Shown: piece by piece, positions 10,361-22,741 of the stretch
Layout: each line of letters opens with the position of its first letter
How positions within the stretch are numbered: the first letter of the stretch is position 1
Origin: Dactylorhiza incarnata
Lineage: Eukaryota > Streptophyta > Magnoliopsida > Asparagales > Orchidaceae
Length of the DNA stretch: 64,000 nt
Direction of reading: 5' to 3'
Assembly: GCA_033032865.1 (NCBI GenBank)
Contig: JAWHQI010000267.1
Location: 1,878,501 to 1,942,500, forward strand
Made by a program: the position numbers and the translations under genes
Notes under the pieces: generated by a model
The model's input: only the letters and a program-made list of their open reading frames with translations
What the model was told of the DNA's origin: nothing
Database searches by the model: none

Positions 10361-11590
10361 CCAAAAAAAATAATTACCCCCCCCCCCCCCCCAACCCACA
10401 CACACATAAATGAGGGAACAAAAATAACAAATAAAAAAATATTCAAACAAATATATCCACTAATAATTATAAAAACTAAGAAAAAGATCGGCTGACCCCA
10501 TTAGGTTACCTTAGGCACGTCGATGGATTGCCCCAAGATTGGTTATCATATAGTCCCAATTTCCTTGGCTCAAATCTTGTTCCTCATGTATGGTTGACAA
10601 TTAATCTTCATTGATAGACTCCCGATGATTTCTTCATTTTTAAAGGTGCAATGTAGTAATCTACTATACTAGATGCTACTGTTTTCTGACTAACAAATGA
10701 ATTACCATATCTATCTAATTCACTCATTATTTGAACCCTAAATCATGGATCCCCCTCTTAGAAGGACTTCACTCTTATGAAATCATAACAACATATGTAG
10801 GAAGGTTGACTCTCCTGCTTCCTTGTTATACTGCTTGGCTACATTAGAGAAGTCTCAATTCCAATCAATGTGGTAAGTCTCCTTGCCAATTGCATGCGCT
10901 AGTGACCTCCTTCTATAGTAGAATCTCTCTCTGCATTGGCACGTACCTGATCTTCACCTTTCTTACATTATGAGTGTGGTGATTGACATCTGACTTCCAT
11001 GCTCTATCATTCTTGGGGAACTTTGTTACCAAATTTTTTTATCTTCTCTTTTCCAACAGATAGTTTTTAGAAATAGAATCTTTGACAATGGAGTCACCTG
11101 GATATCCTATGTAATAGGATGTTTTGGTGATGCTTTTATTCAACTGAGCGGGTAAGCATTAACAAAAATTTCTTGCTTTCTTTGATGATCCTTCTAGCTT
11201 GCAGTGTTGTTATATATCAATCATGGGAACACCATAATCCTTCTTCAACAAGAAAGTTCTCCCATCTTTGTCATTTTGTACTCAATTTGCTATCATTGTA
11301 GTATGATGTACATATCATGGAGATAAGGATGGTCAAAAATAAATTGATAGACATCTAGTTGGTATGCATCGGATAGTACCTCATTGATGTAGTGTTTCGT
11401 GATGATGAACTTGAGGCAACACTGATTATTAGTCTTTACTTTTGAGTATTTTTAAAGCCAACCCAAGAGATAATGGTTGGGATTTTATGGTATCAAACTC
11501 CAAATTTTGTATCAGGTTGGAAGAATGAAGGTCTTATGACGTCCAGCATCGATCATGACCCAACTCATATTTCACTTGTAATCTTACGAT
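10361..11590. other. AT-rich DNA with a poly-C tract, no gene seen
   Basis: A C homopolymer lies at about 10377-10392. The rest is AT-rich without recognised exons or TE proteins. Confidence 0.5.
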
Positions 11591-11595
11591 AAACA

Positions 11596-11829
11596 TGATG
11601 GAAAGAAAACAAAAACATGGCCACGGGTGAAAAGGAAAAACAGAAAGAGTTCTTAATCCATGTCTCGGAAAGTGCTAATACATATTCATTTATACTAATA
11701 AAATAGTTGCTTAATATAATTCAGGTAATTAAGATTTGACTGGGAAATAGCAGGCAATTAATCCTTTGTGCTTCGACTTCAGCAGGAGACTGGCGATTCA
11801 GATGACTGGATCAGATTACAATGTTAATA
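11596..11829 (-). repeat. 3' LTR of copia element C
   Basis: Shares GATGGAAA, CATGGCCAC, TTCATTTATACTAATAAAATA and ATTACAATGTTAATA blocks with 25739-25975 in the same order. Confidence 0.85.
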
Positions 11830-13850
11830 CGCCCCTTTAATCTGGACGGCTGACAATCTTCATCTTGTTCCTTCAAAATAGGAATCTGTCGCAAGCCAAG
11901 GGTTTTGTTAGGGCATCGGCGAGCAGATCTTCGGAGCGGAAAAATTCCAGCTGAATTCTTCCTCCTCCACTTGTTCTCGAACGTAGTGGTAGCGAAACTC
12001 CATATGCTTGCTCCTATCATGGAAAAAAGGGTTCTTTAGAAGGGAGATGGCGGAAATATTATTGCATATGAGAGTCGTTGTTTCTTTCTTTGCTTTCTTC
12101 TCATCTTCTTATCTCATAAATACCTCTGCTTCTTTGAGCGATATCGCTTCACAAACAACATTTGTGAGTGTCGTGTACTCGGCGGTTTGCTGCTCCCTTA
12201 ACGACCAAGAAATAGGACTTGATCCTAGAAAGAAGATATATCCTCCGGTGCTTATTCGATCTTCCAGGATCCTTCCCCAGTCAAATTCACAATATCCAAT
12301 TAAATTTGGATATGAGCTTTGTTCATAGAGTATTCGAAAATCGATTTTGCCTTGAAACTATAGTAAGATTTTCTTTGCGGCATGCAGATGATAGATACTA
12401 GGATTTGAGACAATTCAAGATACGACATTGACCGCGTTTTCAATGTCAGGTCTGGTGTTTGTAAGATAAATGAGGGATCCTACTAATGATCGGTAGGATT
12501 CGACATCAACATGTTCTTCAACTTCTTTCTTCTATAATTTTTCACCGGGGCACATGCGGGTGATTGTCTAATTGCACTTTTCAAGATGGAATTTCTTCAA
12601 GAGGTCATTTGCATAGTTTTCTTGAGACAAAAAATGAAATTTTCCCGCTGAATGATTTACATTTCTAAGATGTATCACATTAGCCTGAAATCTGTCATGT
12701 CATACTGTATTTTCAGACTTGATTTTAGCTCATTTATAAGTTCAGTTGAAGTTCTCGTTATGATCAAGTCGTCTACATATATGCAGATGAACAATTTTTG
12801 AATCCTTTTCGAAATATGTATTGATCTATGTTGATTTCCAGGCACGGGAGCCTTTTTTAGACCATACAGTGCTTTTCTGAGCTTGTATATTTGTCCTTAG
12901 CTCCTTTGATAGTAAAACCTTTGGGTTGTTAGACATACATCTTCAAATATTATCCCATTCAGGAAGGCCGGTTTTACATCCAATTGGTAGATGGGCAATT
13001 TTCTTTGGGCGACATAGGCGATAATTAATCGAATGGTCCATTCGTGCTACTAGTATGTTTCTTCATAATCTCGTCCTAACATTTGTGCGTAGCCTTTAGC
13101 CACAATTCGGGCTTTGTGCTCCACGATCTCTCCATCTTCGTTGCATTTAAGGTTAATAGATCCACTTTAGACCGATTACATCTTGTTGTGTAGGTCTATT
13201 GGTTAATTCCCAAGTTTGATTTTTTCTACTGTGTCCATTTCTTCACTTATGGTAATTGCCCATTCTTTTTTTGATGCAGCTTCTTCGTATGCGGTAGAGG
13301 TTGACGAGAACAAAGTAATGTCAAAACTTCGATATATTTCATTGAGGTTGTGGCACTTTTTTTCTTCTGGTGAGGTTTGGATGGAGCAAGGAGAAGATTC
13401 TTGCTCAACCTCCGAGCCTAAAGGGAGTAATGTGGGATCTTTTTTTGAATTCTAGTCCCACCCGAGATTCGTTGAAGATGACACCTCTGGATATGTTCAA
13501 TTTCATGGTGACGGGATCATACACTATGTATGCTTTAGAGTTCTGACTATAACCTATGAATATATTTTTGGTGTTCTTCTATTCCAACTTGTCTCCTTTT
13601 TTCCTCTAAGTGCATAAGCAACACACCCAAATTTCCTCAGATGGGAAACATAGGCCTTCCGTTTGAAGAATGCTTCATGAGGGGTAGAGCAATCCAAAGC
13701 TTTAATTGGTGCTCTGTTGAGAATGTAAACCGCTGTGTCACATCTTCGGTCCAAAAATACTTAGGAGTTTTGGTAATGAAAATCATTGCTCTTGCCATTT
13801 CAACTTTTGTTCAAATTTTCCTTTCCACGATGTCATTTTACAGCGGTGAA
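11830..13850 (-). pseudogene. copia pol pseudogene: integrase C-half, RT, RNase H
   Basis: From right to left on the minus strand: integrase with MARAMI and AVYILNRAP...PHEAFFKRK, HLRKFGCVAY (about 13560-13810); RT with the YVDDL catalytic motif at about 12762-12779; and RNase H ending in HYVREQVEEEE near 11950-12010. The domain order INT-RT-RH identifies Ty1/copia. Frames change repeatedly and stops are frequent, so no full protein can be made. Confidence 0.8.
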
Positions 13851-13855
13851 CGTGG
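13851..13855. repeat. TSD CGTGG, left copy, of the solo-LTR-like insertion D
   Basis: Right counterpart is CATGA at 24011-24015, with two G-to-A differences. Removing the insert and one copy restores the copia integrase frame. Confidence 0.65.
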
Positions 13856-14189
13856 TGTAACATCCCAAAATTCTAACCCGACCAATTGAACTGTCTATGG
13901 GACCTAGCTGGTTCAATCGACCTCTTTTGATGAGCCTATCCGGGGCCAGTGAGACCTTGTTGGCCCGGTGAATCGATTACAAGTGGTTTACCGCCGAACC
14001 TTGAGCTACAGTGACTCAAACAACTTTTTGAGCAAATGAATCATAATGGATTATGGTTAGCGGCGTTGCACTCGTAAGATCAATACGAACTCAACGACAT
14101 TTGTTCCGTCGCATTCTGATGCATATTTATGAAGCCGAATTAGATAGTTTTGAGATATGTGACGACCCTGAAATGACTTTTTGAGCATA

Positions 14190-14620
14190 TGACCTTAAAT
14201 CAATCTCAGTTGTTTCCGTTAGACTTGTAAAGTCAATATGAGTCCAACGGAATCGTCCACACTCAATTCCGATGAGTATCAGAGAATTTAACGTGCAGAC
14301 GCAGTTTTAAGTAACGCGTTTATCACAAAAGATGAAATTGAGCAAGTAACCTCAGAATCGACCTCAGTTCGTTTCGTTAGACTCGCAAAGTCAATACGAG
14401 TCTAACGGAATCGTCCGCACTCAATTCCAGTGAGTATCGGAGAATTTGACATGTGGACACAGTTTTAAGAAACGTGTTTACCCCAAAAGGTGAAATCGAG
14501 CAAACGACCTCAGAATTGACCTCAGTCAATTTTGTTAGACTCGTAACGACAATACGAGTCCAACAGAGTCATTCGCGAGTGATTCCGACATCGTTATAAG
14601 GGTTTTCGACGTTCAAGTAA
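14190..14620. repeat. Three tandem repeats of about 165 bp
   Basis: Each unit carries a GTTAGACTCGTAAAGTCAATA-type block, a CCAACGGAATCGTC block and CAGTTTTAAG. The third copy is partial. Confidence 0.8.
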
Positions 14621-14811
14621 AATTAACTCTATATTAAAATCAGACCGCAAACGCTCCAAGCAAACGAACTCGGAATTGATCTCGGATCATTTCGGTGGAT
14701 TCATATCGACTAGACGGTTGTAACGAGCCCATCCACAACAAATTATGAGTCCCTTAAAGCAGTTTACAAGGATAATTTTGGAATGGTTAGCCTTCCTCTT
14801 AAATCAACTCT

Positions 14812-14848
14812 ATATTAATAATAATAATAATATTATTATTAATATAAC
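14812..14848. repeat. TAA/TTA palindromic AT tract
   Basis: (TAA)n runs into (TTA)n and forms a perfect short hairpin. A similar tract sits at about 52915-52942 in solo LTR E1. Confidence 0.8.
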
Positions 14849-15794
14849 CCTAACCTAAGAACACAACATCATTCTTACCTTGCCCGATCGCCAGTTGCGA
14901 CATCACCTTCACCATGCAGGCGACGCCTCCTAACCGAACCCCCTTTCTCTCCATGCTTCGGCCGCCGGCGAGCTCTTCTAGCCCGACTCCTCCGGCAACC
15001 TCCTCTTCGGCGTGCACCTTCCAAACCGAGCAGCCCGACGTGCATCCCCTCCAAATCGTGAAGCTTCAGCTGCACACTCGAGCTCCTCTCCTCCATAGCT
15101 GGCCAAGCTCCTCTCCCTCCCACAGCTCCGACAAAATGACGAGCTCCCTCTTTCTCCTAGCTCTGGCAGCCCACCTCTCCGGCGCTCCCTCCAGACCGAC
15201 ACCTCCTCCCGTCCAAAGGACGAACTCTACAACCCTCCATGGATCGGCACTTCCTTCTCCAACAAAACCATGGTTGACTACTTCCAGATCCAGCCGCAAG
15301 CAATCCACCTCTTCTCCCATAGTTCCTGCTCGAGTCTGGCGGGCGCCGATCAATCTCGAACAGAGGCTTTCTCTGTCTCCATTTGTCCTAATGCAAGCTA
15401 TACCATCAGCTAACTCTGATGGAAGTGATGGAGCTAAAGGGGCGAGTTTGACGAACACATTACTAACCAAAAAGTTATACAGTGGAAACTAACTTTGAAT
15501 CAAATTGGTCTTGATGTGCTTCGTACCAACATGTCTCTTGTGTTCTATGAGAAGCAGGAAAATTTAGTAAACCTCTGAGATATTCTAGTTGTTTATGCTT
15601 GGACACCCGGTGAGTTCCTTCCCTCCACCCTCTGAACTTTAGATCGTAGGTTCTTAATTATTAGAGGCTCTCTCGTAAATGCCTCCTTTTTTCGGCAACC
15701 CACGGACACCCGATCTTAGTCGTGCTCGGGGTGGCTGTGGATCACATAGGGTGGGCCTTCACAACCCCTCTCTGTGAGTCTCGAAGCGCGACAC

Positions 15795-16235
15795 TAACAG
15801 TCGTATTTAACGTTGAATCGCGCGTTGAAAATTAATATTGAATAGTGCGATTGAAAATAATGATAAATTGTGCGGTCGAAAATAACAACAAATCGCGCGG
15901 TGTAAATTAATGTTGAATCGTGCGGCCGAAAATAACGACGAATCGCGTGATGGTAAATAAAATTGAATCACATGATCAAAATAATGACGATCGCGCGGTG
16001 GGAAATAATATTGTATCGCGCGACGGAAATAAAGTTGAATCGTGCGACGAAAAATCGACGGTGGATCGTGTGATGGAGATCAACGGTGGATCGTACGCGG
16101 TACGATGAAAATCGAGGGTGGATAGTGCGAGAAAAATCGACGATGGATCGTGTGGTGGAGATCGACGATGAATCGTGCGACGAAATCAATGGAGAATCGT
16201 GCGATGAAAATAAATGGTGAAGCTTGCGGTGGAGA
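15795..16235. repeat. Degenerate 26-bp tandem repeats (ATCGYGCGAYGAAAAT core)
   Basis: About 16 diverged units with a TCG(C/T)GCG core and GAAAATAA spacer. Confidence 0.75.
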
Positions 16236-16270
16236 CTTACGATGAAGATGAAATCAAGTCTGTTGTTTGC

Positions 16271-16827
16271 TGTTACGGCACTCGACGCGTGGGATCCATA
16301 TTGGGGGCGCACCTACCGACGTCGCCAACCAACCGAAGCCACCTGACATTGCTATGTTATTTTCGTAGTATCTTTTATTTCGAATGTTTGATCTCACTTG
16401 TAGTAAGCCCAAGTGAGGGGCGCGAACTTTGTTTGGGTTTTCTTTTGTGTTGAACCGAGCCGGTTCGTTTTGGTGGAGGGACCTATATGGTCCGGTTGGT
16501 TTGGAGGAATGGATATGCAAGAAGTTATTTCCCAAATCCCTTTCTCTCTCTAACTCCCTCTCTCCCTCTCTTCCGCTCGTTTGCGCTGACGCCCTAGCTA
16601 TCGCCGCGGCTGTCGCCTTCCGTCATCGCTATCGCCGCGCGTCACCAACGCCGGCCTCCGCCTCCCCTCTCTCGATCTCTCTCTCTCTCTCGGCTTCTCT
16701 CCTCCTCTCCTCCTCTCCTCCTCTCTTCCGCAGATCTCCACAACGGATCCCTCCTACACGGAGGGTTCTTCCTCCTCACTCGGTCCCCTCACACGAGCTA
16801 GATCCACAGCCAACCGAGCACACAACA
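16271..16827 (+). repeat. 5' LTR of element E
   Basis: Starts TGTTACGGCA, ends CACAACA. It includes a CT-rich leader with a (CT)n microsatellite near 16675-16692. Confidence 0.95.
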
Positions 16828-16829
16828 AC

Positions 16830-16844
16830 TTGGTATCAGAGCTA
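16830..16844 (+). promoter_or_regulatory. Primer binding site of element E (tRNA-iMet type)
   Basis: TTGGTATCAGAGCT begins four bases after the LTR end. Confidence 0.9.
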
Positions 16845-16973
16845 AACCCCGGGATCTCCCTTTCCCGAACCTACCGCGCTGCCCTAACGGGTTCTCGCCG
16901 GCTGCCCCTTCCGTTACCGCCCGCCCGCGCCTCAGCAGGGCTGCTGCCCTCGCCGAACACACCTCCCCTTCCA

Positions 16974-19900
16974 ATGGCTGATGGGGGTCCTTCCCTTGCT
17001 CAACTCATGGAGATGTTTCAGTCCATGCACGCCATCCAAAACGAAAAAATGGAGGCCCTTAATGCGCGCTTGGATGCCGCCAGCGGTGTCCCGCCGTCCC
17101 CCGCCGCAGCCCCTTCCGAAAGTCGGATGGACTCCACACCGCCATCGCGCGGCGACCCTTACAACAACCATCGCTTCGTCCGGATGGATTTTCCCCTCTA
17201 CGAAGGGCGTGAAGACCCCCTTCCATGGTTAACTCGCTGCGAGTTCTTCTTTACCAACCAGCTCACTCCCGACGCGGAGCGTGTGGGCGTGGCCTCATTC
17301 CACTTACTCGGGCCGGCACAATTATGGGTCACACAACTCCTCTTGGAGCATCCCGCCATTTCATGGACGGATTTTAGAGCCGCATGCTCACTCCGCTTTG
17401 GGCCGGCGATGCCGGGAAATCCTCTCGGCGATTTAATTGCTCTAAAATGCACGGGCTCCATCGACAGCTACCTCGAGCAATTTCAACTTCTACTCTCCCG
17501 CGCCACGACCGTGTTACCAACACAGCAGATATCGTTCTTTACCGCCGGGTTACCGGAGCGCCTCCGTTGGGACGTGAAATTTCAAAAGCCCCCGGATCTC
17601 CTAACAGCTATGAGCTTCGCCCGCGCTTTCGACCGCCGCCTCGCCTTGGATGCACCGCCGCCGGGCCGCCTACGGCCTCCCACAAATTTTCAGCGGCCAC
17701 CTCCATCACCGTCGGATGGGGATCAGCCTTCCCGCCCAGCTTTCCGCCGCCGCCTCACCCGTCCCGAGATGACAGCCCGCCGTGAGAAGGGCTTATGCTT
17801 CAATTGCGACGAGTTATACACTCCCTCGCATCGGTGCAAACGCCTTTTTTGGTTGGAGGTTGACGACCCCACTGAGGACGACGATGACGGCTATGACGAC
17901 TCCGGCCCCCCTCATCTCTCCCTCCATGTTGTCGAAGGGCCCCAGGAGGGCTGCACCATCCAACTTTTCGTGACCATCATGGGCACTGCACTCCTCGCCC
18001 TCTTGGACACGGGCAGCACCCACAGCTTCATCCGCAAGGACCGCGCCCTCCAGCTTCAACTCCCTTTCATAACACGTAGCCACGTCACGGTAGCCGTGGC
18101 CAACGGCCAACAAATGTCGTGCCCGGGCGTATGTCGCCGCGTAGCTTTTGATGTGGACGGCTCTTCGTACCAAACGGACCTTTTCCTGGTTGATCTTCGG
18201 GGGTTTGACATCGTATTGGGCGTGCGTTGGCTGCGCACCTTGGGTCCACTTACATGGGATTTCGACCGCATGACCATTTCCTGGAGCACGGGCTCACGGG
18301 TAGTCCGCTGGCAGGGACAGGCCGCAGGACAGCCCCCCTCTTCCTTCCTCGTGCATACCGAGCCCACCGTGCCAGCCCTGTCGACGGCGGCGGATCAGCC
18401 CACAGCCCTGGCGGCTCTCCTTCACTCCATGCCGGCTCTCTTTAGCCCGCGTTTGGGCCTTCCGCCGAGGCGCCCACAGGACCATCGCATTTGCCTTCTT
18501 CCGGGCGCGGCTCCGGTCGTGGTACGACCGCATCGGTACCCCTACCTCCAGAAAGACGAGATTGAACGACAATGCGATCTCCTCCTCCAGCAAGGTCTCA
18601 TCCGTCGCAGCATCTCTCCATTCTCCTCCCCGGTGCTGCTGGTTCATAAGAAAGATAGCACGTGGCGCATGTGCGTGGACTACCGGGCCCTCAACGCTAT
18701 CACCGTGAAGGACAAATTTCCGATTCCGGTGGTGGACGAGCTCTTGGATGAGCTCCACGGCGCATGTTACTTTTCCAAACTCGACTTATTCTCCGGGTAC
18801 CATCAAGTCCGCATGGCGGAGTCGGACGTGGAGAAGACGGCCTTCCGGACGCATCACGGCCATTTCGAATTCCTCGTTATGCCCTTCGGCCTGACGAACG
18901 CGCCCTCCACCTTCCAAGCGTTGATGAACGAGGTATTCCAACCCTTCCTCCGCAAGTCCGTTCTTGTTTTCTTTGACGATATTTTGGTGTATAGCAAGTC
19001 ATGGGAAGACCACCTACACCATCTTCGGGAGGTCTTACAAATGGCCCACCGGCACCACTTTGTCTTGAAGCCGTCGAAGTGTTCATTCGGGCAACGATCC
19101 ATCGCCTATTTGGGCCATGTGGTGGATCATTCCGGCGTGGCGGCCGACCCAACCAAGCTCGAAGGCGTAGCGGCGTGGCGGCAACCGCAAAACATCACCG
19201 ACCTTCGCGGATTCCTCGGCCTCACGGGCTACTATCGCCGTTTCATCCGCGATTACGGCACCGTGGCCGCCCCCCTGATCAGCCTCCTGCGGAAGAACGC
19301 TTTTGCATGGACAGACGCCGCTACCACAGCATTCCGGGCCCTCAAAGAAGCCTTATTGGCCGCTCCCGTCCTCCGCCTTCCAGATTTCACCGTCCCATTC
19401 CTTGTCGAGTGTGATGCCTCCAGAATGGGATACGGAGCGGTGCTGCAACAAGAGGGTCATCCCGTGGCCTACTTCAGCCGTCAGACAGCCATCCACCACC
19501 GGAAGTTGCCGGCCTACGAGCAAGAACTCATCGGGCTCGCTAAAGCAGTTCAACATTGGAGGCCATACCTATGGGGCCGACCCTTCATTGTGCGGACTGA
19601 CCACTACAGTCTTAAGTATCTCTTGGAGCAGCGCCTCACTACCGTTCCGCAACAGCGATGGGTTAGCAAATTACTCGGGTTTGATTTTCAAGTGGAGCAT
19701 AAGGCAGGCTCTCTCAATCGCGCTGCGGACGCGCTCTCCCGCCGGGACGCCCCGCCTCCAACAACGCTTTGCGTCATTTCCTTCCCGACAGCTGACTTGC
19801 TCTCCTTACTACGCCAAGAGATCCACGACTCCGTCAGTCTCTCCGAACTGCTACGCCGAGCCGAGTTGGGCATTCCGGATGCCACGTGGTCCGCTCGCCA

Positions 19901-21146
19901 AGGCCTCATCTATCATCACGGGCGGCTATATGTCGGCCCCTCATCGCCCCTCATTCCCAAGATTGTGGGCGACGTTCACTTCCGCAGCCATGAAGGGGTT
20001 CACCGCACTCTTCAACGCCTCCGATCGGAATTTTCTTGGAAGGGGATGCGCCGTGACGTCCACCAATTCATCGCCACCTGCACCGTCTGTCAACAAAACA
20101 AGGCGGACCACCTCTTGCCGGCGGGGTTGCTGCAACCTCTACCTATCCCCACTCAAGTTTGGGCGGACCTCTCGTTGGATTTTGTGGAGGGACTTCCATC
20201 GGTTCGCGGCAAATGTATATTGATGGTGGTGGTCGACCGATTCTCCAAGGGCGCCCATTTCATTCCCCTCGCCCGACCGCTCGTCGCGGAGCACGTGGCC
20301 CGTGTTTTCTTCCAGGAGATCTTTCGCCTACACGGCATGCCGGAGACACTGGTATCCGACAGGGACAAAGTTTTCACAAGTAATTTTTGGCGCGAACTCT
20401 TCGCCCTTAGCGGCACCAAGTTGGCTTTTTCATCCGCCTACCATCCGCAGTCAGACGGACAAACCGAGGTTGTCAACCGCACCTTGGAGATGTACCTGCG
20501 ATGTGTGACCGGGGACCGACCGCGGGAATGGCCGCGTTGGCTACCATGGGTGGAATATTGTTACAACACGGCATATCATACGGCCTTGCGGACCACGCCG
20601 TTCCGCCTCATCTACGGTCGCGATCCCCCACGCCTTCTGTCATACACCGGTGGCTCGGCTCGCCTGACGGCGCTAGATCACGAATTGGAGGACCGCGACA
20701 CATTCTTACAGATGGCCCGGGATCGCTTATTGCAAGCCCAGCAACGTATGGAGATTGCCTACAACCGTGGCCATAGGGATCTCACCTTCACGACGGGGGA
20801 CTGGGTGTGGGTACGCCGCCGCCCCTACCGCCAACTCACGGCGAACCGCCCTCCCTCCAACAAGTTGGGGCCAAAGTTCTTTGGACCTTTTGCCATCACT
20901 GAGCGTATTGGCACCGTGGCTTACCGTCTCGCCTTGCCATCCGAGGCTCGCATTCATGATGTCTTCCACATTTCTCAGCTCAAGCAATACGTCGGAACCC
21001 CGCCTTCCGCTCCCTTGGTGCACATTCCAGCACAACTTGAGGACAAGCTGTCTTCGAACGAGGAGGGTGATGTTACGGCACTCGACGCGTGGGATCCATA
21101 TTGGGGGCGCACCTACCGACGTCGCCAACCAACCGAAGCCACCTGA
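16974..21146 (+). CDS. Intact gag-pol polyprotein of element E (1,390 aa)
   Basis: The ATG at 16974 is the first in the open frame, which is also open back to the primer site. Domains in order: gag capsid (about residues 50-250); zinc knuckle C275-C278-H286-C288 (CX2CX7HXC); aspartic protease with D345 in LLDTGSTHSFI; RT with YFSKLDLFSGYHQ and the catalytic pair D668-D669 in FFDDI; RNase H from about 805 (VECDASRMG); integrase zinc finger (about 1003-1045) and D1069, D1129, E1165 with exact D-35-E spacing; and an integrase C-terminal block (GPFAITERIG, HDVFHISQLK). I see no chromodomain. The last 25 codons and the stop lie inside the 3' LTR. The products would form the particle, process it, copy the RNA and integrate it. 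Codons are GC-rich compared with the surroundings. All catalytic residues are present, so activity is plausible. Confidence 0.93.
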   Translation: MADGGPSLAQLMEMFQSMHAIQNEKMEALNARLDAASGVPPSPAAAPSESRMDSTPPSRGDPYNNHRFVRMDFPLYEGREDPLPWLTRCEFFFTNQLTPDAERVGVASFHLLGPAQLWVTQLLLEHPAISWTDFRAACSLRFGPAMPGNPLGDLIALKCTGSIDSYLEQFQLLLSRATTVLPTQQISFFTAGLPERLRWDVKFQKPPDLLTAMSFARAFDRRLALDAPPPGRLRPPTNFQRPPPSPSDGDQPSRPAFRRRLTRPEMTARREKGLCFNCDELYTPSHRCKRLFWLEVDDPTEDDDDGYDDSGPPHLSLHVVEGPQEGCTIQLFVTIMGTALLALLDTGSTHSFIRKDRALQLQLPFITRSHVTVAVANGQQMSCPGVCRRVAFDVDGSSYQTDLFLVDLRGFDIVLGVRWLRTLGPLTWDFDRMTISWSTGSRVVRWQGQAAGQPPSSFLVHTEPTVPALSTAADQPTALAALLHSMPALFSPRLGLPPRRPQDHRICLLPGAAPVVVRPHRYPYLQKDEIERQCDLLLQQGLIRRSISPFSSPVLLVHKKDSTWRMCVDYRALNAITVKDKFPIPVVDELLDELHGACYFSKLDLFSGYHQVRMAESDVEKTAFRTHHGHFEFLVMPFGLTNAPSTFQALMNEVFQPFLRKSVLVFFDDILVYSKSWEDHLHHLREVLQMAHRHHFVLKPSKCSFGQRSIAYLGHVVDHSGVAADPTKLEGVAAWRQPQNITDLRGFLGLTGYYRRFIRDYGTVAAPLISLLRKNAFAWTDAATTAFRALKEALLAAPVLRLPDFTVPFLVECDASRMGYGAVLQQEGHPVAYFSRQTAIHHRKLPAYEQELIGLAKAVQHWRPYLWGRPFIVRTDHYSLKYLLEQRLTTVPQQRWVSKLLGFDFQVEHKAGSLNRAADALSRRDAPPPTTLCVISFPTADLLSLLRQEIHDSVSLSELLRRAELGIPDATWSARQGLIYHHGRLYVGPSSPLIPKIVGDVHFRSHEGVHRTLQRLRSEFSWKGMRRDVHQFIATCTVCQQNKADHLLPAGLLQPLPIPTQVWADLSLDFVEGLPSVRGKCILMVVVDRFSKGAHFIPLARPLVAEHVARVFFQEIFRLHGMPETLVSDRDKVFTSNFWRELFALSGTKLAFSSAYHPQSDGQTEVVNRTLEMYLRCVTGDRPREWPRWLPWVEYCYNTAYHTALRTTPFRLIYGRDPPRLLSYTGGSARLTALDHELEDRDTFLQMARDRLLQAQQRMEIAYNRGHRDLTFTTGDWVWVRRRPYRQLTANRPPSNKLGPKFFGPFAITERIGTVAYRLALPSEARIHDVFHISQLKQYVGTPPSAPLVHIPAQLEDKLSSNEEGDVTALDAWDPYWGRTYRRRQPTEAT

Positions 21147-21633
21147 CATTGCTATGTTATTTTCGTAGTATCTTTTATTTCGAATGTTTGATCTCACTTG
21201 TAGTAAGCCCAAGTGAGGGGCGCGAACTTTGTTTGGGTTTTCTTTTGTGTTGAACCGAGCCGGTTCGTTTTGGTGGAGGGACCTATATGGTCCGGTTGGT
21301 TTGGAGGAATGGATATGCAAGAAGTTATTTCCCAAATCCCTTTCTCTCTCTAACTCCCTCTCTCCCTCTCTTCCGCTCGTTTGCGCTGACGCCCTAGCTA
21401 TCGCCGCGGCTGTCGCCTTCCGTCATCGCTATCGCCGCGCGTCACCAACGCCGGCCTCCGCCTCCCCTCTCTCGATCTCTCTCTCTCTCTCTCTCTCGGC
21501 TTCTCTCCTCCTCTCCTCCTCTCCTCCTCTCTTCCGCAGATCTCCACAACGGATCCCTCCTACACGGAGGGTTCTTCCTCCTCACTCGGTCCCCTCACAC
21601 GAGCTAGATCCGCAGCGAACCGAGCACACAACA
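21071..21633 (+). repeat. 3' LTR of element E
   Basis: Near-identical to 16271-16827. It contains the pol stop codon at 21144-21146. Confidence 0.95.
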
Positions 21634-22741
21634 TTTGCATAGTTCGGACTTAGGGTAGAACCGTCGAACCAAGCTTCGGAAGCATATCACTGAATGCAAT
21701 AATGTTTAATCAACGACATAATGTCTTCCAAGGACATTACCGATTCCGCCAACAATTGGAGCATGAGGCGAATCATTCCAAATCCTTGTTTAGATTGGGG
21801 GATATTAACCCTTGAAGTGCTTAGGCAAGCCCGATGATCAAAACAAATATAATGAACTTAGAGTTTGGATAATTAGTATGTTTAGGCGATTATGATGAAA
21901 CCAGGATCAAGTACGAAATGATGATTGCAATATCGAGGTTATGAATCAATAAGATGACTTCGACGAATATAAAATAGAGTACGATTAAAGTGATTACCAA
22001 TTGAGGTTGGATTGAGGAACTTGAGTGGATCTAATTTAGAAATATATAAATGGTTGCACGTCTAATAGACCGGTCTCTTCCTAAATCACTAAATTAGTTT
22101 GCTAGTTTAGTTCAATACTTTTATGAGACCGAATCTAGATTGAAATAGTATGTGTTCTATCATACTTAAATCTAGATGTACATAAGTAATAAGATCACAT
22201 GGTTATAGATTGGCATATGTAAGGATGATTAGTTATCTTGAGAGGGTAAAGTTGCGGGTTGATCCCCTCCCCTTATTGTTAATGAATCATAGTGTACTCT
22301 GCATGTATGAAATGGTAATGCAGGTGAATATATGTGGCGAGTCGACTGGCCCTGCCGACGGTACACTCCGGGGGGTTAGGACAGTGACTCATGGATAGCG
22401 TCATGGTCGAACGACAGCATGTGCCCTAGCCTAGTTGTTGTTTGTTTAGGTGTTAGCCATCTAAAGTTCGACATGAGTAATACCTCGGTTCTTTTGGTTA
22501 CACCGCCAGTATGAGCGAAAAATGAGTACGGGCTCGGACAGACGTACGTAAGGCCTAGGGATAATTGTGCTTAAATACCCTAGAAGTGGTTTGGACGTGC
22601 CACTACTACCGTTTGGCCACGACGGTGGTGTCTGTGGTACTAGCTACCCCACGAATAAGTGATCTCAGTCGTTAGTTTGCACTCGACTACGATCGGGTGT
22701 TTGCATCTCAACACCGTGCATGATGAATCTATGTCAACATA

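Larger units (their letters stand above)
16271..21633 (+). mobile_element. Element E: young intact Ty3/gypsy retrotransposon
   Basis: The complete 5,363-bp element has LTRs at 16271-16827 and 21071-21633, an exact 5-bp TSD TTTGC (16266-16270 and 21634-21638), a primer site, and one uninterrupted gag-pol ORF. By eye the LTRs differ only by a CT-microsatellite change of about 6 bp and two substitutions near the 3' end. This implies a recent insertion. It is nested inside insertion D. Confidence 0.95.

Noticed and set aside
14875..15492. 192-codon Ser/Pro/Thr-rich ORF
   Set aside because: Lies in the leader of solo-LTR-like insertion D, with opposite-strand ORFs of equal quality.
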